Below, one piece after another: positions 34,121 to 41,912 of a DNA stretch of 64,000 bases (positions within the stretch are counted from its first letter, which is position 1; every line of letters starts with the position of its first letter). The notes beneath the pieces were generated by a model. The model ran no database searches and was not told the origin of the DNA. It worked only from the letters and a program-made list of their open reading frames with translations. Origin of the DNA: Pseudomonas helleri (lineage in GTDB: Bacteria; Pseudomonadota; Gammaproteobacteria; Pseudomonadales; Pseudomonadaceae); NCBI RefSeq assembly GCF_001043025.1, contig NZ_JYLD01000015.1, forward strand, positions 1 through 64,000. Reading direction: 5' to 3'. The position numbers were made by a program, and so were the translations under genes.

Positions 34121-34474
34121 ATGAGCTGCAACAGTCATAAAATCCGCTTTCTCAGGCAGCAAATTCCGTCGTTTGAATGCGTGCCGGGTTGCCATGACTG
34201 CTGTGGGCCTGTGACCACGTCATCGGAAGAAATGGCCCGTTTGCCGCGCAAGACCGCAGCCGAGCAAGAAGCCGCCCTGAATGAGCTGAACTGTGTGCAC
34301 CTGGGGCCGAACGGCTGCACGGTGTATGACGAACGCCCGCTTATTTGTCGTCTGTTCGGCACCACGCCGACGCTGCCCTGCCCCAATGGCCGCCGCCCGC
34401 TGGAGATGATTCACCCCAGCGCGGAGAAGCTCGTGCATGAGTACATTGCCAGCACCCGGCAGGTGCTGGTTTAA
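34121..34474 (+). CDS. YkgJ-family cysteine-cluster protein
   Basis: The 117-residue protein has the metal-binding pattern of UPF0153/YkgJ: CVPGCHDCC near residues 20-28, then LNCVHLGPNGCTVYDERPLI, CRLFG and a late cysteine at LPCPNGRRP. These may bind zinc or an Fe-S cluster; function is unknown. The leader holds a hairpin AGGCCGC/GCGGCCT at 34066-34098 followed by TTTT, which looks like a terminator or attenuator. It lies 7 bases from the convergent DUF2059 gene. Confidence 0.85.
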   Translation: MSCNSHKIRFLRQQIPSFECVPGCHDCCGPVTTSSEEMARLPRKTAAEQEAALNELNCVHLGPNGCTVYDERPLICRLFGTTPTLPCPNGRRPLEMIHPSAEKLVHEYIASTRQVLV

Positions 34475-34481
34475 CGCACCG

Positions 34482-35234
34482 TTATTGGGCCAGGCTAGAA
34501 GTGCTTTGCCCTACAGCCAAGCCGGCGCGAATCGCAGCCAACGCGGCCAGGTAGTAGGTTTTGCCGTCAGGCGACTCCGCGAACGTCACAAACTCTTCCA
34601 GCTCCGGGTCCGACAAGTCGCGGTACACGTACAACAACGTGTTATCCAGCTCCCCTGCGATCTGCTCCATCAGCCGCTGGCGCTGGCCGTTGAGCGCGCC
34701 TTGTACCTGTGTGCTGCCCAGCAGGCCAGGAATCATCGCACTCAGGCTGTCTGCCGCCACACCGGCAATGGCCAGCGTGACCTCAGCCCCTGCCTCGCTC
34801 GCTGGCAAGGCATTGGACAAATGGTTAATCAGCAACTGACGCGTGGCGCTCGCCTCAACCCGCGGCAAGCCTTGCGCGTGCTTGGCCAACTGATCACGGC
34901 GGGTGGCCAACAATTCAGCGGCCACAATTTTACGGCCCAGCTCTGTCTGGAAAAAAGCCAGGGCTGGATCAGGATTCGGCAGCTTCTCGCGCATCTGCCC
35001 TTTGGCGCGCTGGTCCATCGCCTGCGCGGCAAAACGCTGGCTGCTGTTGTTGACCAGCGCCTGGTAAACCGCAGGCGGCAAGTTGTTGCGGTAGCGCTCT
35101 TGAGCGGCATTTAGGGCGTCAGTGAAATGCGCGCGTTGCTCAGGCCAACCGGCAACGGTGAATAGATCATCGAGGTGGTCTGCCCATGCGGGTAACGAAC
35201 AACACATCATTAACAGTAAAAACAAGCGGCGCAT
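34482..35234 (-). CDS. DUF2059 periplasmic protein
   Basis: The 250-residue protein has a signal peptide (MRRLFLLLMMCCSLPAWA, cut near residue 18) and the DUF2059 region near its C-terminus (YRDLSDPELEEFVTFAESPD, residues about 205-225, and a repeat of the family signature). It is predicted periplasmic. Function is not known. It stands alone, convergent with the YkgJ gene and divergent from the oxygenase gene. Confidence 0.85.
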   Translation of the reverse strand: MRRLFLLLMMCCSLPAWADHLDDLFTVAGWPEQRAHFTDALNAAQERYRNNLPPAVYQALVNNSSQRFAAQAMDQRAKGQMREKLPNPDPALAFFQTELGRKIVAAELLATRRDQLAKHAQGLPRVEASATRQLLINHLSNALPASEAGAEVTLAIAGVAADSLSAMIPGLLGSTQVQGALNGQRQRLMEQIAGELDNTLLYVYRDLSDPELEEFVTFAESPDGKTYYLAALAAIRAGLAVGQSTSSLAQ

Positions 35235-35385
35235 GAAGGACTCCTGTCAGCTAGGCGCTATTGTCCGGGGCCAGCGTAGGACTTGTCGAGAATTCGTCTC
35301 GCCCCAGAGGCTTTAAATGACCAGATGAAATATTTCTGCGTGGCCAGCTAGACGGAGCTGTCAGATTTTCGGGCGTCTCGATATT

Positions 35386-36021
35386 ATGCGCGCCATGCAA
35401 ATACCCTCTGATCACCCGCTGTTGCTACGCATCGTCGACGACCTGTACGCGCAGGGATGGTCACAGCAAAACATTTTTATGCCCGAGGCTTTGACCCTCG
35501 AACTGGCGGCTGAGTGCCATAAACGTGCAACTGAGGGCGAATTGACCCCGGCGGCCGTTGGCCGTGGCCCGGCGCAAGAGGTTCGCGAGGGTATCCGCGG
35601 CGACCATATTCAATGGCTGGAGCAGGGAGAGGCTTTAGCCTGCGACAAGTACTTAGGGTTAATGGAAAGCCTGCGAATCGCCATGAATCGCAGGCTTTTT
35701 TTGGGCCTGGAGGACTTTGAAAGTCACTTCGCGCTCTACCCGCCCGGTGCGTTTTACCTCAAGCACCTGGACCGCTTTCGCGACGACGACCGGCGCATGG
35801 TGTCGGCGGTGCTCTACCTCAATCAGTCCTGGCTGCCTGAGCACGGCGGGCACTTGCGCATGTACCTTGAGGACAGAGGCGATTACGACGTGTTGCCGAC
35901 CGGTGGCTGCCTGGTGGTGTTCCTGTCAGGCGAGATCCCCCATGAAGTGCTGCCCGCTACCCGTGACCGGCTGTCATTGACCGGCTGGTTCCGGCGTCGC
36001 GCCACCGAGGTGTTGCTATGA
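35386..36021 (+). CDS. 2OG-Fe(II) oxygenase, prolyl-hydroxylase-like
   Basis: The 211-residue protein has the double-stranded beta-helix iron site: His127 and Asp129 in KHLDRF, His186 in SGEIPHEVLP, and the 2-oxoglutarate arginine Arg195 (RDRLSLTGW). The order and the C-terminal GWFRRR recall the Pseudomonas prolyl hydroxylase PPHD, an EGLN-like enzyme that hydroxylates a proline of EF-Tu; that link is an inference. The start may be the ATG at 35386 or the one at 35395. The last bases overlap the DUF523 gene (ATGA), so they are coupled. A terminator-like hairpin lies inside the coding sequence at 35666-35702. Confidence 0.8.
   Translation: MRAMQIPSDHPLLLRIVDDLYAQGWSQQNIFMPEALTLELAAECHKRATEGELTPAAVGRGPAQEVREGIRGDHIQWLEQGEALACDKYLGLMESLRIAMNRRLFLGLEDFESHFALYPPGAFYLKHLDRFRDDDRRMVSAVLYLNQSWLPEHGGHLRMYLEDRGDYDVLPTGGCLVVFLSGEIPHEVLPATRDRLSLTGWFRRRATEVLL
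35666..35702 (+). terminator. Perfect terminator-like hairpin inside a coding sequence
   Basis: AAAGCCTGCGA and TCGCAGGCTTT pair perfectly (11 bp) across an 11-base loop and are followed by TTTT. The structure has the form of an intrinsic terminator but lies in the middle of the oxygenase gene, encoding residues about 94-106. Function is not known. Confidence 0.55.
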
Positions 36022-36506
36022 GCGCCAAAGTGCTGGTCAGCCGCTGCCTGCTGGGCCATCGCGTGCGCTATGACGGCGGCGCCAGCGGCCCCTATGACCT
36101 GTTGGCGAAATGGCAGGACGAAGGCCGCGTGATCGCGCTGTGCCCGGAAGTCGCCGGTGGCTTGCCCACCCCGCGTGCGGCAGCCGAAATTCCGGGCGGG
36201 CAAGGTGTTGAAGTCCTCAGCGGCCGCGCGCCGGTCATCACCGCCGACGGCGAGGACGTGACCGCAGCCTTTGTGTCCGGCGCCCAGCAGGCGCTGGAGT
36301 TGGTCAAACAGCATGGCATTCGCATTGCTATCCTCAAGGCCAACAGCCCGTCGTGTGGCAATCGACTGACCTACGACGGCAGCTTCAGCGGCACTAAGGT
36401 GGCAGGCCAGGGCGTGACCGCTGCCCTGCTCAGCGCTGCCGGAGTTCAGGTGTTCAATGAGCTGGAACTGGCCGAAGCTGCGCACGCGTTGGCCGACATT
36501 TCCTGA
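36018..36506 (+). CDS. DUF523 protein (TudS-like desulfurase family)
   Basis: The 162-residue protein has the three conserved cysteines of DUF523: Cys10 in SRCLLG, Cys42 in CPEV and Cys113 in SPSCG. In TudS, a family member, such cysteines hold a [4Fe-5S] cluster that removes sulfur from thiouracil. Activity here is inferred. The ATG overlaps the oxygenase stop by 4 bases, so the two are coupled in one operon, and a BIME element follows. Confidence 0.85.
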   Translation: MSAKVLVSRCLLGHRVRYDGGASGPYDLLAKWQDEGRVIALCPEVAGGLPTPRAAAEIPGGQGVEVLSGRAPVITADGEDVTAAFVSGAQQALELVKQHGIRIAILKANSPSCGNRLTYDGSFSGTKVAGQGVTAALLSAAGVQVFNELELAEAAHALADIS

Positions 36507-36510
36507 TGGT

Positions 36511-36599
36511 GTAGTCGCTGCCGAAGGATGCGAAGGTTTGCAGCGTTTTTGAGAAACGGGTTGCTTCGCAACCCTTCGCAGCCTGCGACAGCGTCTACA
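36511..36599. repeat. BIME-like repeat (GTAGTCGCTGCCGAAGG type)
   Basis: GTAGTCGCTGCCGAAGG opens the element and CGACAGCGTCTAC closes it. The core GAAACGGGTTGCTTCGCAAC is the reverse complement of the core in the element at 58871, so the two are copies in opposite orientation. Confidence 0.88.
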
Positions 36600-36652
36600 G
36601 TTTTACGGTGTGTGCGTGTAACATCCGGTGCCACTTTGCCCAGGGGATTTAT

Positions 36653-37384
36653 ATGAGCGACAAGCAGAAACCACAACCCACTGCCTCTACCGCCAACACT
36701 TCACCCGCCGAAAGTGCCGATGCGGCCTTGCACCACATCGTGGATGGTTTTTTACACTTCCATCACGAGATCTTTCCTGAGCAGGAAGCCTTCTTCAAAA
36801 AGCTCGCCACGGCACAAAGCCCGCGCGCGATGTTTATTGCCTGCGCCGACTCGCGCATCGTCCCGGAACTGATCACTCAAAGTGCACCGGGCGATCTGTT
36901 TGTGACGCGTAACGTGGGCAACGTCGTTCCGCCTTATGGCCAGATGAACGGTGGCGTTTCCACCGCCATTGAGTACGCGGTGCTGGCACTGGGCGTGCAG
37001 CACATCATCATTTGCGGGCATTCGGATTGCGGCGCGATGCGCGCTGTACTCAACCCGGCCTCGCTGAAAAAGATGCCGACGGTAAAAGCCTGGCTGCATC
37101 ACGTAGAAGTGGCGAAAACCATGGTGCAGGACAACTGCAACTGCGCCAACGAGTCCGAAAGCATGCACGTGCTGACGGAAGAAAACGTGATCGCCCAACT
37201 GCAACACTTGCGCACCCACCCGTCCGTGGCGTCGCGCATGGCCAGCGGGCATTTGTTCATTCATGGCTGGGTCTACGACATCGAGACCAGCGCGATCAAG
37301 GCTTACGACGCCGACACCGGCACCTTCCGCCCGCTGGACGGGACCAACCCGATCCCGAGCGCAACGCCTAAAGCCCGGTTTTAA
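36653..37384 (+). CDS. Beta-class carbonic anhydrase
   Basis: The 243-residue enzyme interconverts CO2 and bicarbonate. Zinc ligands are Cys64 (CADSR), His123 and Cys126 (HSDCGAM), with the Asp66/Arg68 dyad. It has a longer N-terminus than the minimal beta-CA, about 35 residues, low in hydrophobicity, so it should be cytoplasmic. Length and start match the psCA1 (PA0102) type of P. aeruginosa. ATG 36653 follows AGGGG. Confidence 0.93.
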   Translation: MSDKQKPQPTASTANTSPAESADAALHHIVDGFLHFHHEIFPEQEAFFKKLATAQSPRAMFIACADSRIVPELITQSAPGDLFVTRNVGNVVPPYGQMNGGVSTAIEYAVLALGVQHIIICGHSDCGAMRAVLNPASLKKMPTVKAWLHHVEVAKTMVQDNCNCANESESMHVLTEENVIAQLQHLRTHPSVASRMASGHLFIHGWVYDIETSAIKAYDADTGTFRPLDGTNPIPSATPKARF

Positions 37385-37394
37385 CCCCGGACGG

Positions 37395-37449
37395 CAGGAG
37401 CGAGCGAGCCTCGAGATCTTTTGCTCATTAAAAGATCACGAGGCCAGCG
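37395..37449. repeat. Degenerate REP element
   Basis: CAGGAGCGAGCGAGCCTCGAGATCTTTT faces AAAAGATCACGAGGCCAGC. It is a decayed copy of the family at 32601, between convergent genes. Confidence 0.7.
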
Positions 37450-37454
37450 GGGGA

Positions 37455-38090
37455 TTACAACGCCAGGCCGACGCCCAATTGCTTGGACAGGCACGGCCAA
37501 CGCTTCCACGCAGCCCCCGTGTCCGGGCTGGTGAGCTTGTCGCGATAGGCTTCAACCGACTCCAGCGCAAAGCTTTCGTCATCGAGCAGTTCATCCACCG
37601 CGTGGTGCACAGCCTCATCGAGCTGGTTGGCAAACGCCTCACCGACCAATTGGTGCGCGATCAGATTGGCCACGGTCATGTCCAGCGGGATCAACGGCTG
37701 GTGAAAGTGCTTGATGTAGAGATCGTTGACCTCTTCAACCAACCGATGCGCCAAGTACGCTTCGTCGAGCAAGCCCTCTAGCCCTTCATGACCGTCCAGC
37801 AGTGATGGGGGCTGAACAAAAAACTGCTCGGCAATTTTCAGCACAGGCTCGATCTGTGATTCGATACCCGCCTCGCGAGCGACCGCATGGGCTGCATCGA
37901 GCAAGTCCGGCACCTGGTCGATATAGGCGCTGACAAAACGGGTCATCACCGCGTTCCGATCGGATTCAGGTAGCTGAATCGCCGAATGCAGGTCGGGAAG
38001 GCGGGTCGTCAAATGCTGGGTGAGCAGGCCACTTTTGGCATCAAGTTCTTGGGCACGCGAGATCTGCGCGCGAATATCGGCGGTGTTCAT
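37455..38090 (-). CDS. Conserved Pseudomonas protein of unknown function
   Basis: The 211-residue product is acidic, without signal peptide or membrane helix, and is probably all-helical: long amphipathic stretches such as RNAVMTRFVSAYIDQVPDLL and DEAVHHAVDELLDDESFALE. I do not recognise a family motif. Two short histidine-containing segments, KHFHQP and EAVHHAVDEL, could bind metal but are not diagnostic. It is convergent with the carbonic anhydrase gene and divergent from the SCO gene. Confidence 0.75.
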   Translation of the reverse strand: MNTADIRAQISRAQELDAKSGLLTQHLTTRLPDLHSAIQLPESDRNAVMTRFVSAYIDQVPDLLDAAHAVAREAGIESQIEPVLKIAEQFFVQPPSLLDGHEGLEGLLDEAYLAHRLVEEVNDLYIKHFHQPLIPLDMTVANLIAHQLVGEAFANQLDEAVHHAVDELLDDESFALESVEAYRDKLTSPDTGAAWKRWPCLSKQLGVGLAL

Positions 38091-38356
38091 GGGAACTCCA
38101 AGGGGGGCGCTGAATCAGGGAAGTGCTTTAAAAGACGCTCACTGCAAAAGAGGGCCTTTTTTTCAGGGGGCGTATTGTCGGTCATTTTTTAATCGGGCAG
38201 TGAGTGCCATTTGTCGCGGGGGTCAGGTTTTCATTTTGGGCGCGCATCTTAACCGATCAGTGTTGTACCGTGGCAATGCGCCACAGGCTGTTAACCCGAC
38301 CTTCACGTACGCTGTCTTCTCGCGTTGTTTATCGACCACTACGTTGTGATGAACCT

Positions 38357-38992
38357 ATGACTAAAACCCAAAGAAACGTCTTTATCCTGGTCGCGCTGCT
38401 GGCGTTGATCATGGGGGTGATCTTCAACAGCCTGATGTCGCGCAGCAGTCAGGGCAACAACACGGCGCTGACCGAGGCCGGGATTATCCTGCTGCCACAA
38501 AGTCGCCATCTGCCGGCCATCACCCTGACCAACCAGGACGGTCAGCCGGTGCTCATCAATGAGCTGAAGGACAAGTGGAGCCTGCTATTTTTTGGCTATA
38601 CCTACTGCCCGGACATCTGCCCGACTACGCTTTCCCAGTTGCGCCAGATCAAAAGCGAGCTGCCAAAAGCGGTCCAGGACAAGCTGCAAGTGGTGCTGGT
38701 GAGTGTCGACCCGAACCGGGACACCCCGCAGCAGCTCAAAAAATACCTGAGCTACTTCGACCCGCAATTTGTTGGCCTGACGCCGGGATCAACCGAGCAA
38801 CTGCAAACATTGGCGAACGCCGTGAGCATTCCGTTTATCCCGCCAGATACCAGCAAGCCGAACTACACCGTGGATCACAGCGGTAACCTGGCACTGATCG
38901 GGCCGGACGGCACTCAGCGTGGTTTTATCCGCGCGCCGTTCAACACCCAAAAGATGGTCGCCCAGTTGCCGGGGCTGGTAGAGAGGAAGTAA
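38357..38992 (+). CDS. SCO1/SenC family copper chaperone
   Basis: The 211-residue protein has one N-terminal membrane anchor (residues 8-26) and a thioredoxin-like domain facing the periplasm. Copper ligands are Cys84 and Cys88 in TYCPDICPT and His174 in VDHSGN. SCO proteins deliver copper to the CuA site of cytochrome oxidase. No cox genes are adjacent. I start at ATG 38357, because the extended frame upstream lacks similarity and would place 51 basic residues before the anchor. Confidence 0.92.
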   Translation: MTKTQRNVFILVALLALIMGVIFNSLMSRSSQGNNTALTEAGIILLPQSRHLPAITLTNQDGQPVLINELKDKWSLLFFGYTYCPDICPTTLSQLRQIKSELPKAVQDKLQVVLVSVDPNRDTPQQLKKYLSYFDPQFVGLTPGSTEQLQTLANAVSIPFIPPDTSKPNYTVDHSGNLALIGPDGTQRGFIRAPFNTQKMVAQLPGLVERK

Positions 38993-39011
38993 GGGTTTAG
39001 TACACACATCG

Positions 39012-39096
39012 GTGGGAGCGGGCTTGCTCGCGATGGGATCACCAAGGTGTGTCATCAGGATTCAATGGTATGAATCGCGAGCAAGCCCGCTCCCAC
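39012..39096. repeat. REP palindrome
   Basis: GTGGGAGCGGGCTTGCTCGC and GCGAGCAAGCCCGCTCCCAC are exact inverted copies, separated by about 45 bases. It lies between the SCO gene and convergent metQ. Confidence 0.92.
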
Positions 39097-39127
39097 AAGG
39101 GGATCGGGTTTGCCCGGATCATCGGTA

Positions 39128-39898
39128 TCAGAACGCCGGCAGGATGGCGCCTTTGTACTTCTCAAGAATGAAGGCTTTCACTTCTGGTGTGTGCAGGGCA
39201 GCGACCAGCTTTTTCATGTCTTCAGAGTCTTTGTCGTCCGGGCGTGCAACCAGGATGTTCACGTAAGGCGAGTCGCTGCCTTCAATGACCAGTGCGTCTT
39301 TTTCCGGGTCCAGCTTGGCTTCCAGCGCGTAGTTGGTGTTGATCAGCGCCAGATCAACCTGAGTCAGCACGCGTGGAATCGTCGCTGCTTCCAGCTCGCG
39401 GAATTTCAGGTTTTTCTTGTTTTCAACGATGTCTTTTGGCGTCGACAGGATGTTTTTCGAATCCTTGAGCTTGATCAACCCCGCCTTGTCCAGCAGCAAC
39501 AGCGCACGGCCGCCGTTGGTGGCATCGTTCGGGATCACCACGGTGGCGCCATCTTTAAGCTCATCAAGATTTTTGAGTTTGCTGGAGTAAGCACCCAGCG
39601 GCTCAAGGTGCACGGCCGCTACGCTGACAAGGTCAGTGCCTTTGGATTTGTTGAACTCATCCAGGTAAGGCTGGTGCTGGAAGAAGTTGGCGTCCAGACG
39701 CTTTTCCGCCACTTGTACGTTGGGTTGAACGTAGTCAGTGAACACTTTGACCTTGAGGTTCACGCCCTCTTTAGCCAAAGCCGGCTTAACGAACTCCAGG
39801 ATCTCAGCGTGAGGGACCGGAGTCGCCGCCACCGACAGATCACCTGCGTGGGCAGAAAATGCCGCTACAGCGGCCACAGCAGCAAATAACTTCTTCAT
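39128..39898 (-). CDS. metQ: D-methionine ABC transporter substrate-binding protein
   Basis: The 256-residue protein of the NlpA/MetQ family has a signal peptide (MKKLFAAVAAVAAFSAHAG), probably cut near residue 18, without a lipobox cysteine. The core TPVPHAEILEFVKPALAKEG and LDANFFQHQPYL are typical. It delivers methionine to MetNI in the inner membrane. It ends the metN-metI-metQ operon read leftward, 77 bases after metI. Confidence 0.94.
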   Translation of the reverse strand: MKKLFAAVAAVAAFSAHAGDLSVAATPVPHAEILEFVKPALAKEGVNLKVKVFTDYVQPNVQVAEKRLDANFFQHQPYLDEFNKSKGTDLVSVAAVHLEPLGAYSSKLKNLDELKDGATVVIPNDATNGGRALLLLDKAGLIKLKDSKNILSTPKDIVENKKNLKFRELEAATIPRVLTQVDLALINTNYALEAKLDPEKDALVIEGSDSPYVNILVARPDDKDSEDMKKLVAALHTPEVKAFILEKYKGAILPAF

Positions 39899-39975
39899 TC
39901 AACAGCTCCTTGTGAACACCTGACTCCAGGTATCTGCCAGCACAGCGCTGGCTATTATGTGTTTAAAGCGAGGCC

Positions 39976-40650
39976 TTACTTGCGCGAGAAGTGCACCACC
40001 AGCCGATCACCGACGGTTTGCAGAATCTGCACCAGAATCAACAACAGCACCACCGTGACAATCATCACGTCAGTCTGGAAACGTTGGTAGCCGAAACGAA
40101 TCGCCAGATCCCCGAGGCCGCCCGCACCCACCACACCCGCCATGGCGGTGTAGGACACCAGCGTAATCGCGGTCACGGTAATCGCTGCAAAAATGCCCGG
40201 ACGGGCTTCTGGCAGCAAGGCGCTGGTAATGATCTGACGGGTGCTGGCGCCCATCGACTGGGTGGCTTCGATGATGCCACGGTCAACTTCACGCAAGGCC
40301 GTTTCTACCAGGCGGGCGAAGAACGGGGTTGCACCGACCACCAAAGGCGGAATCGCACCCGCGACGCCCAGCGAGGTGCCGGTAATCAACACGGTGAACG
40401 GGATCATTACGATCAACAGGATGATGAACGGCAACGAACGCAAAATGTTCACCAGCAGCGACAGCAGGGCGTACACGGTTTTTTGTTCAAACAGTTGGCG
40501 CGGGCTGCACAGAAACAGCAGCACGCCCAGCGGCAGGCCCAGCAGAATGGTGAACAGCAGCGAACCGCCGAGCATCATCAGGGTATCGCCGGTGGCCAGC
40601 CAGATTTCGAACCAATCGATATTGGTGAAAAAGCTCAGTAGAGAGTCCAT
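39976..40650 (-). CDS. metI: Methionine ABC transporter permease
   Basis: The 224-residue permease has five predicted membrane helices and the EAA loop near EATQSMGASTRQIITSALLP. It forms the channel with MetN. Its ATG shares one base with the metN stop (TAATG), showing translational coupling. Confidence 0.95.
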   Translation of the reverse strand: MDSLLSFFTNIDWFEIWLATGDTLMMLGGSLLFTILLGLPLGVLLFLCSPRQLFEQKTVYALLSLLVNILRSLPFIILLIVMIPFTVLITGTSLGVAGAIPPLVVGATPFFARLVETALREVDRGIIEATQSMGASTRQIITSALLPEARPGIFAAITVTAITLVSYTAMAGVVGAGGLGDLAIRFGYQRFQTDVMIVTVVLLLILVQILQTVGDRLVVHFSRK

Positions 40651-41657
40651 TAACGCAGTACCTCCATATGGACGTCAGCCGCGGTAAAGCGGGCGAAAGC
40701 GGCGTCCATGTCGCCACCGGTGATGGCGAGGGTCAGTTGCCCGTAGGGGGTGTCTTTTATGCGGTCGATCCGACCCGCCAGGATGCTGTAGTCCACACCC
40801 GTTTCGCGGGCGATGGTGCCCAGCAGCGGCGCGTAGGTGGCCTGGCCCTGGAACGTCAGGCGCACAATGCGCCCCGGCACATGAGCGAAATCATCGCGCT
40901 GCTCGCCTTCGTCGATCTGCTCGTCTTCCTGCACAAAACGCTTGGTGGTCGGGTGCTTGGGGTGCAAGAACACCTCGGCCACCGGGCCTTGTTCGACGAT
41001 CACGCCAGCGTCCATCACGGCTACTTCGTCACACACACGGCGGATCACATCCATCTCGTGGGTGATCAGCACGATGGTCAGCTTCAGCTCGCGGTTAATT
41101 TCGGCCAGCAATTGCAGCACCGACGCCGTGGTTTGCGGGTCGAGCGCGCTGGTGGCTTCGTCACACAGCAAGACTTTTGGCTTGGTGGACAAGGCACGGG
41201 CAATGCCCACGCGTTGTTTTTGACCGCCTGACAGCTGCGCCGGGTATTTCTTGGCGTGGTCTGACAGGCCAACGCGCGCCAGCAACTCGGTCACCCGTTG
41301 GTCGATTTCACTGCGCGACAATTCACCCGCCAGCGTCAGCGGCATCGCCACGTTGTCAGCCACGGTCTTGGACGCCAGCAGGTTGAAGTGCTGGAAGATC
41401 ATCCCGACTTGCTGACGGAAACGCCGCAGGCCATTGGCATCCATGGCAGTCACGTCTTCGTTGTCGACGATGATCTGCCCGCCGCTCGGTGTTTCGAGGC
41501 GGTTGATCAGGCGCAGCAATGTACTTTTACCCGCGCCGGAATGGCCAATCAGGCCAAATACCTGACCGCTCTCAACACGCAAACTCGTGGAGTGCAGGGC
41601 GGGAATGTCCTTACCGGCGACCCGGTAAGTTTTATGAACGTTATGAAACTCAATCAC
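40650..41657 (-). CDS. metN: Methionine ABC transporter ATP-binding protein
   Basis: The 335-residue ATPase has Walker A GHSGAGKSTLL, signature LSGGQKQRVGIARAL, Walker B VLLCDEATSALD, and a C-terminal NIL domain (about 255-335) that senses methionine inside the cell. It is the first gene of the operon. The 255-base space before it is shared with divergent katE and holds the promoters of both. Confidence 0.97.
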   Translation of the reverse strand: MIEFHNVHKTYRVAGKDIPALHSTSLRVESGQVFGLIGHSGAGKSTLLRLINRLETPSGGQIIVDNEDVTAMDANGLRRFRQQVGMIFQHFNLLASKTVADNVAMPLTLAGELSRSEIDQRVTELLARVGLSDHAKKYPAQLSGGQKQRVGIARALSTKPKVLLCDEATSALDPQTTASVLQLLAEINRELKLTIVLITHEMDVIRRVCDEVAVMDAGVIVEQGPVAEVFLHPKHPTTKRFVQEDEQIDEGEQRDDFAHVPGRIVRLTFQGQATYAPLLGTIARETGVDYSILAGRIDRIKDTPYGQLTLAITGGDMDAAFARFTAADVHMEVLR

Positions 41658-41843
41658 GTAGCGAACCTTGTGGGGCGCGTAAATAGAAGATCAGCGGTTA
41701 GCCGGGCGCGCATTTTAGCCTGTCCTTATAGAGGTTCTTAGCATTTATTTGAGCGAAGACCTTTGATTTGGCGATAAGACGACTGATGGTCAGAAATAAG
41801 GAACGACCACAACAGGCGCCAGTCAGTACTAACAGCACCTCAC

Positions 41844-41889
41844 ATCCCGCAACGGGATATATGTCCAAGAAGCCCAGCCCGTGGGGCTT
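41844..41889 (+). promoter_or_regulatory. Hairpin leader upstream of katE
   Basis: Two hairpins lie before the katE ribosome site: ATCCCG-CAA-CGGGAT (41844-41858) and AAGCCCA...TGGGGCTT (41870-41889). They end about 10 bases before AGGAG at 41899. A role in translation or transcription control is possible but not shown. Confidence 0.4.
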
Positions 41890-41912
41890 TCATCAACAAG
41901 GAGCTTAGTCTG

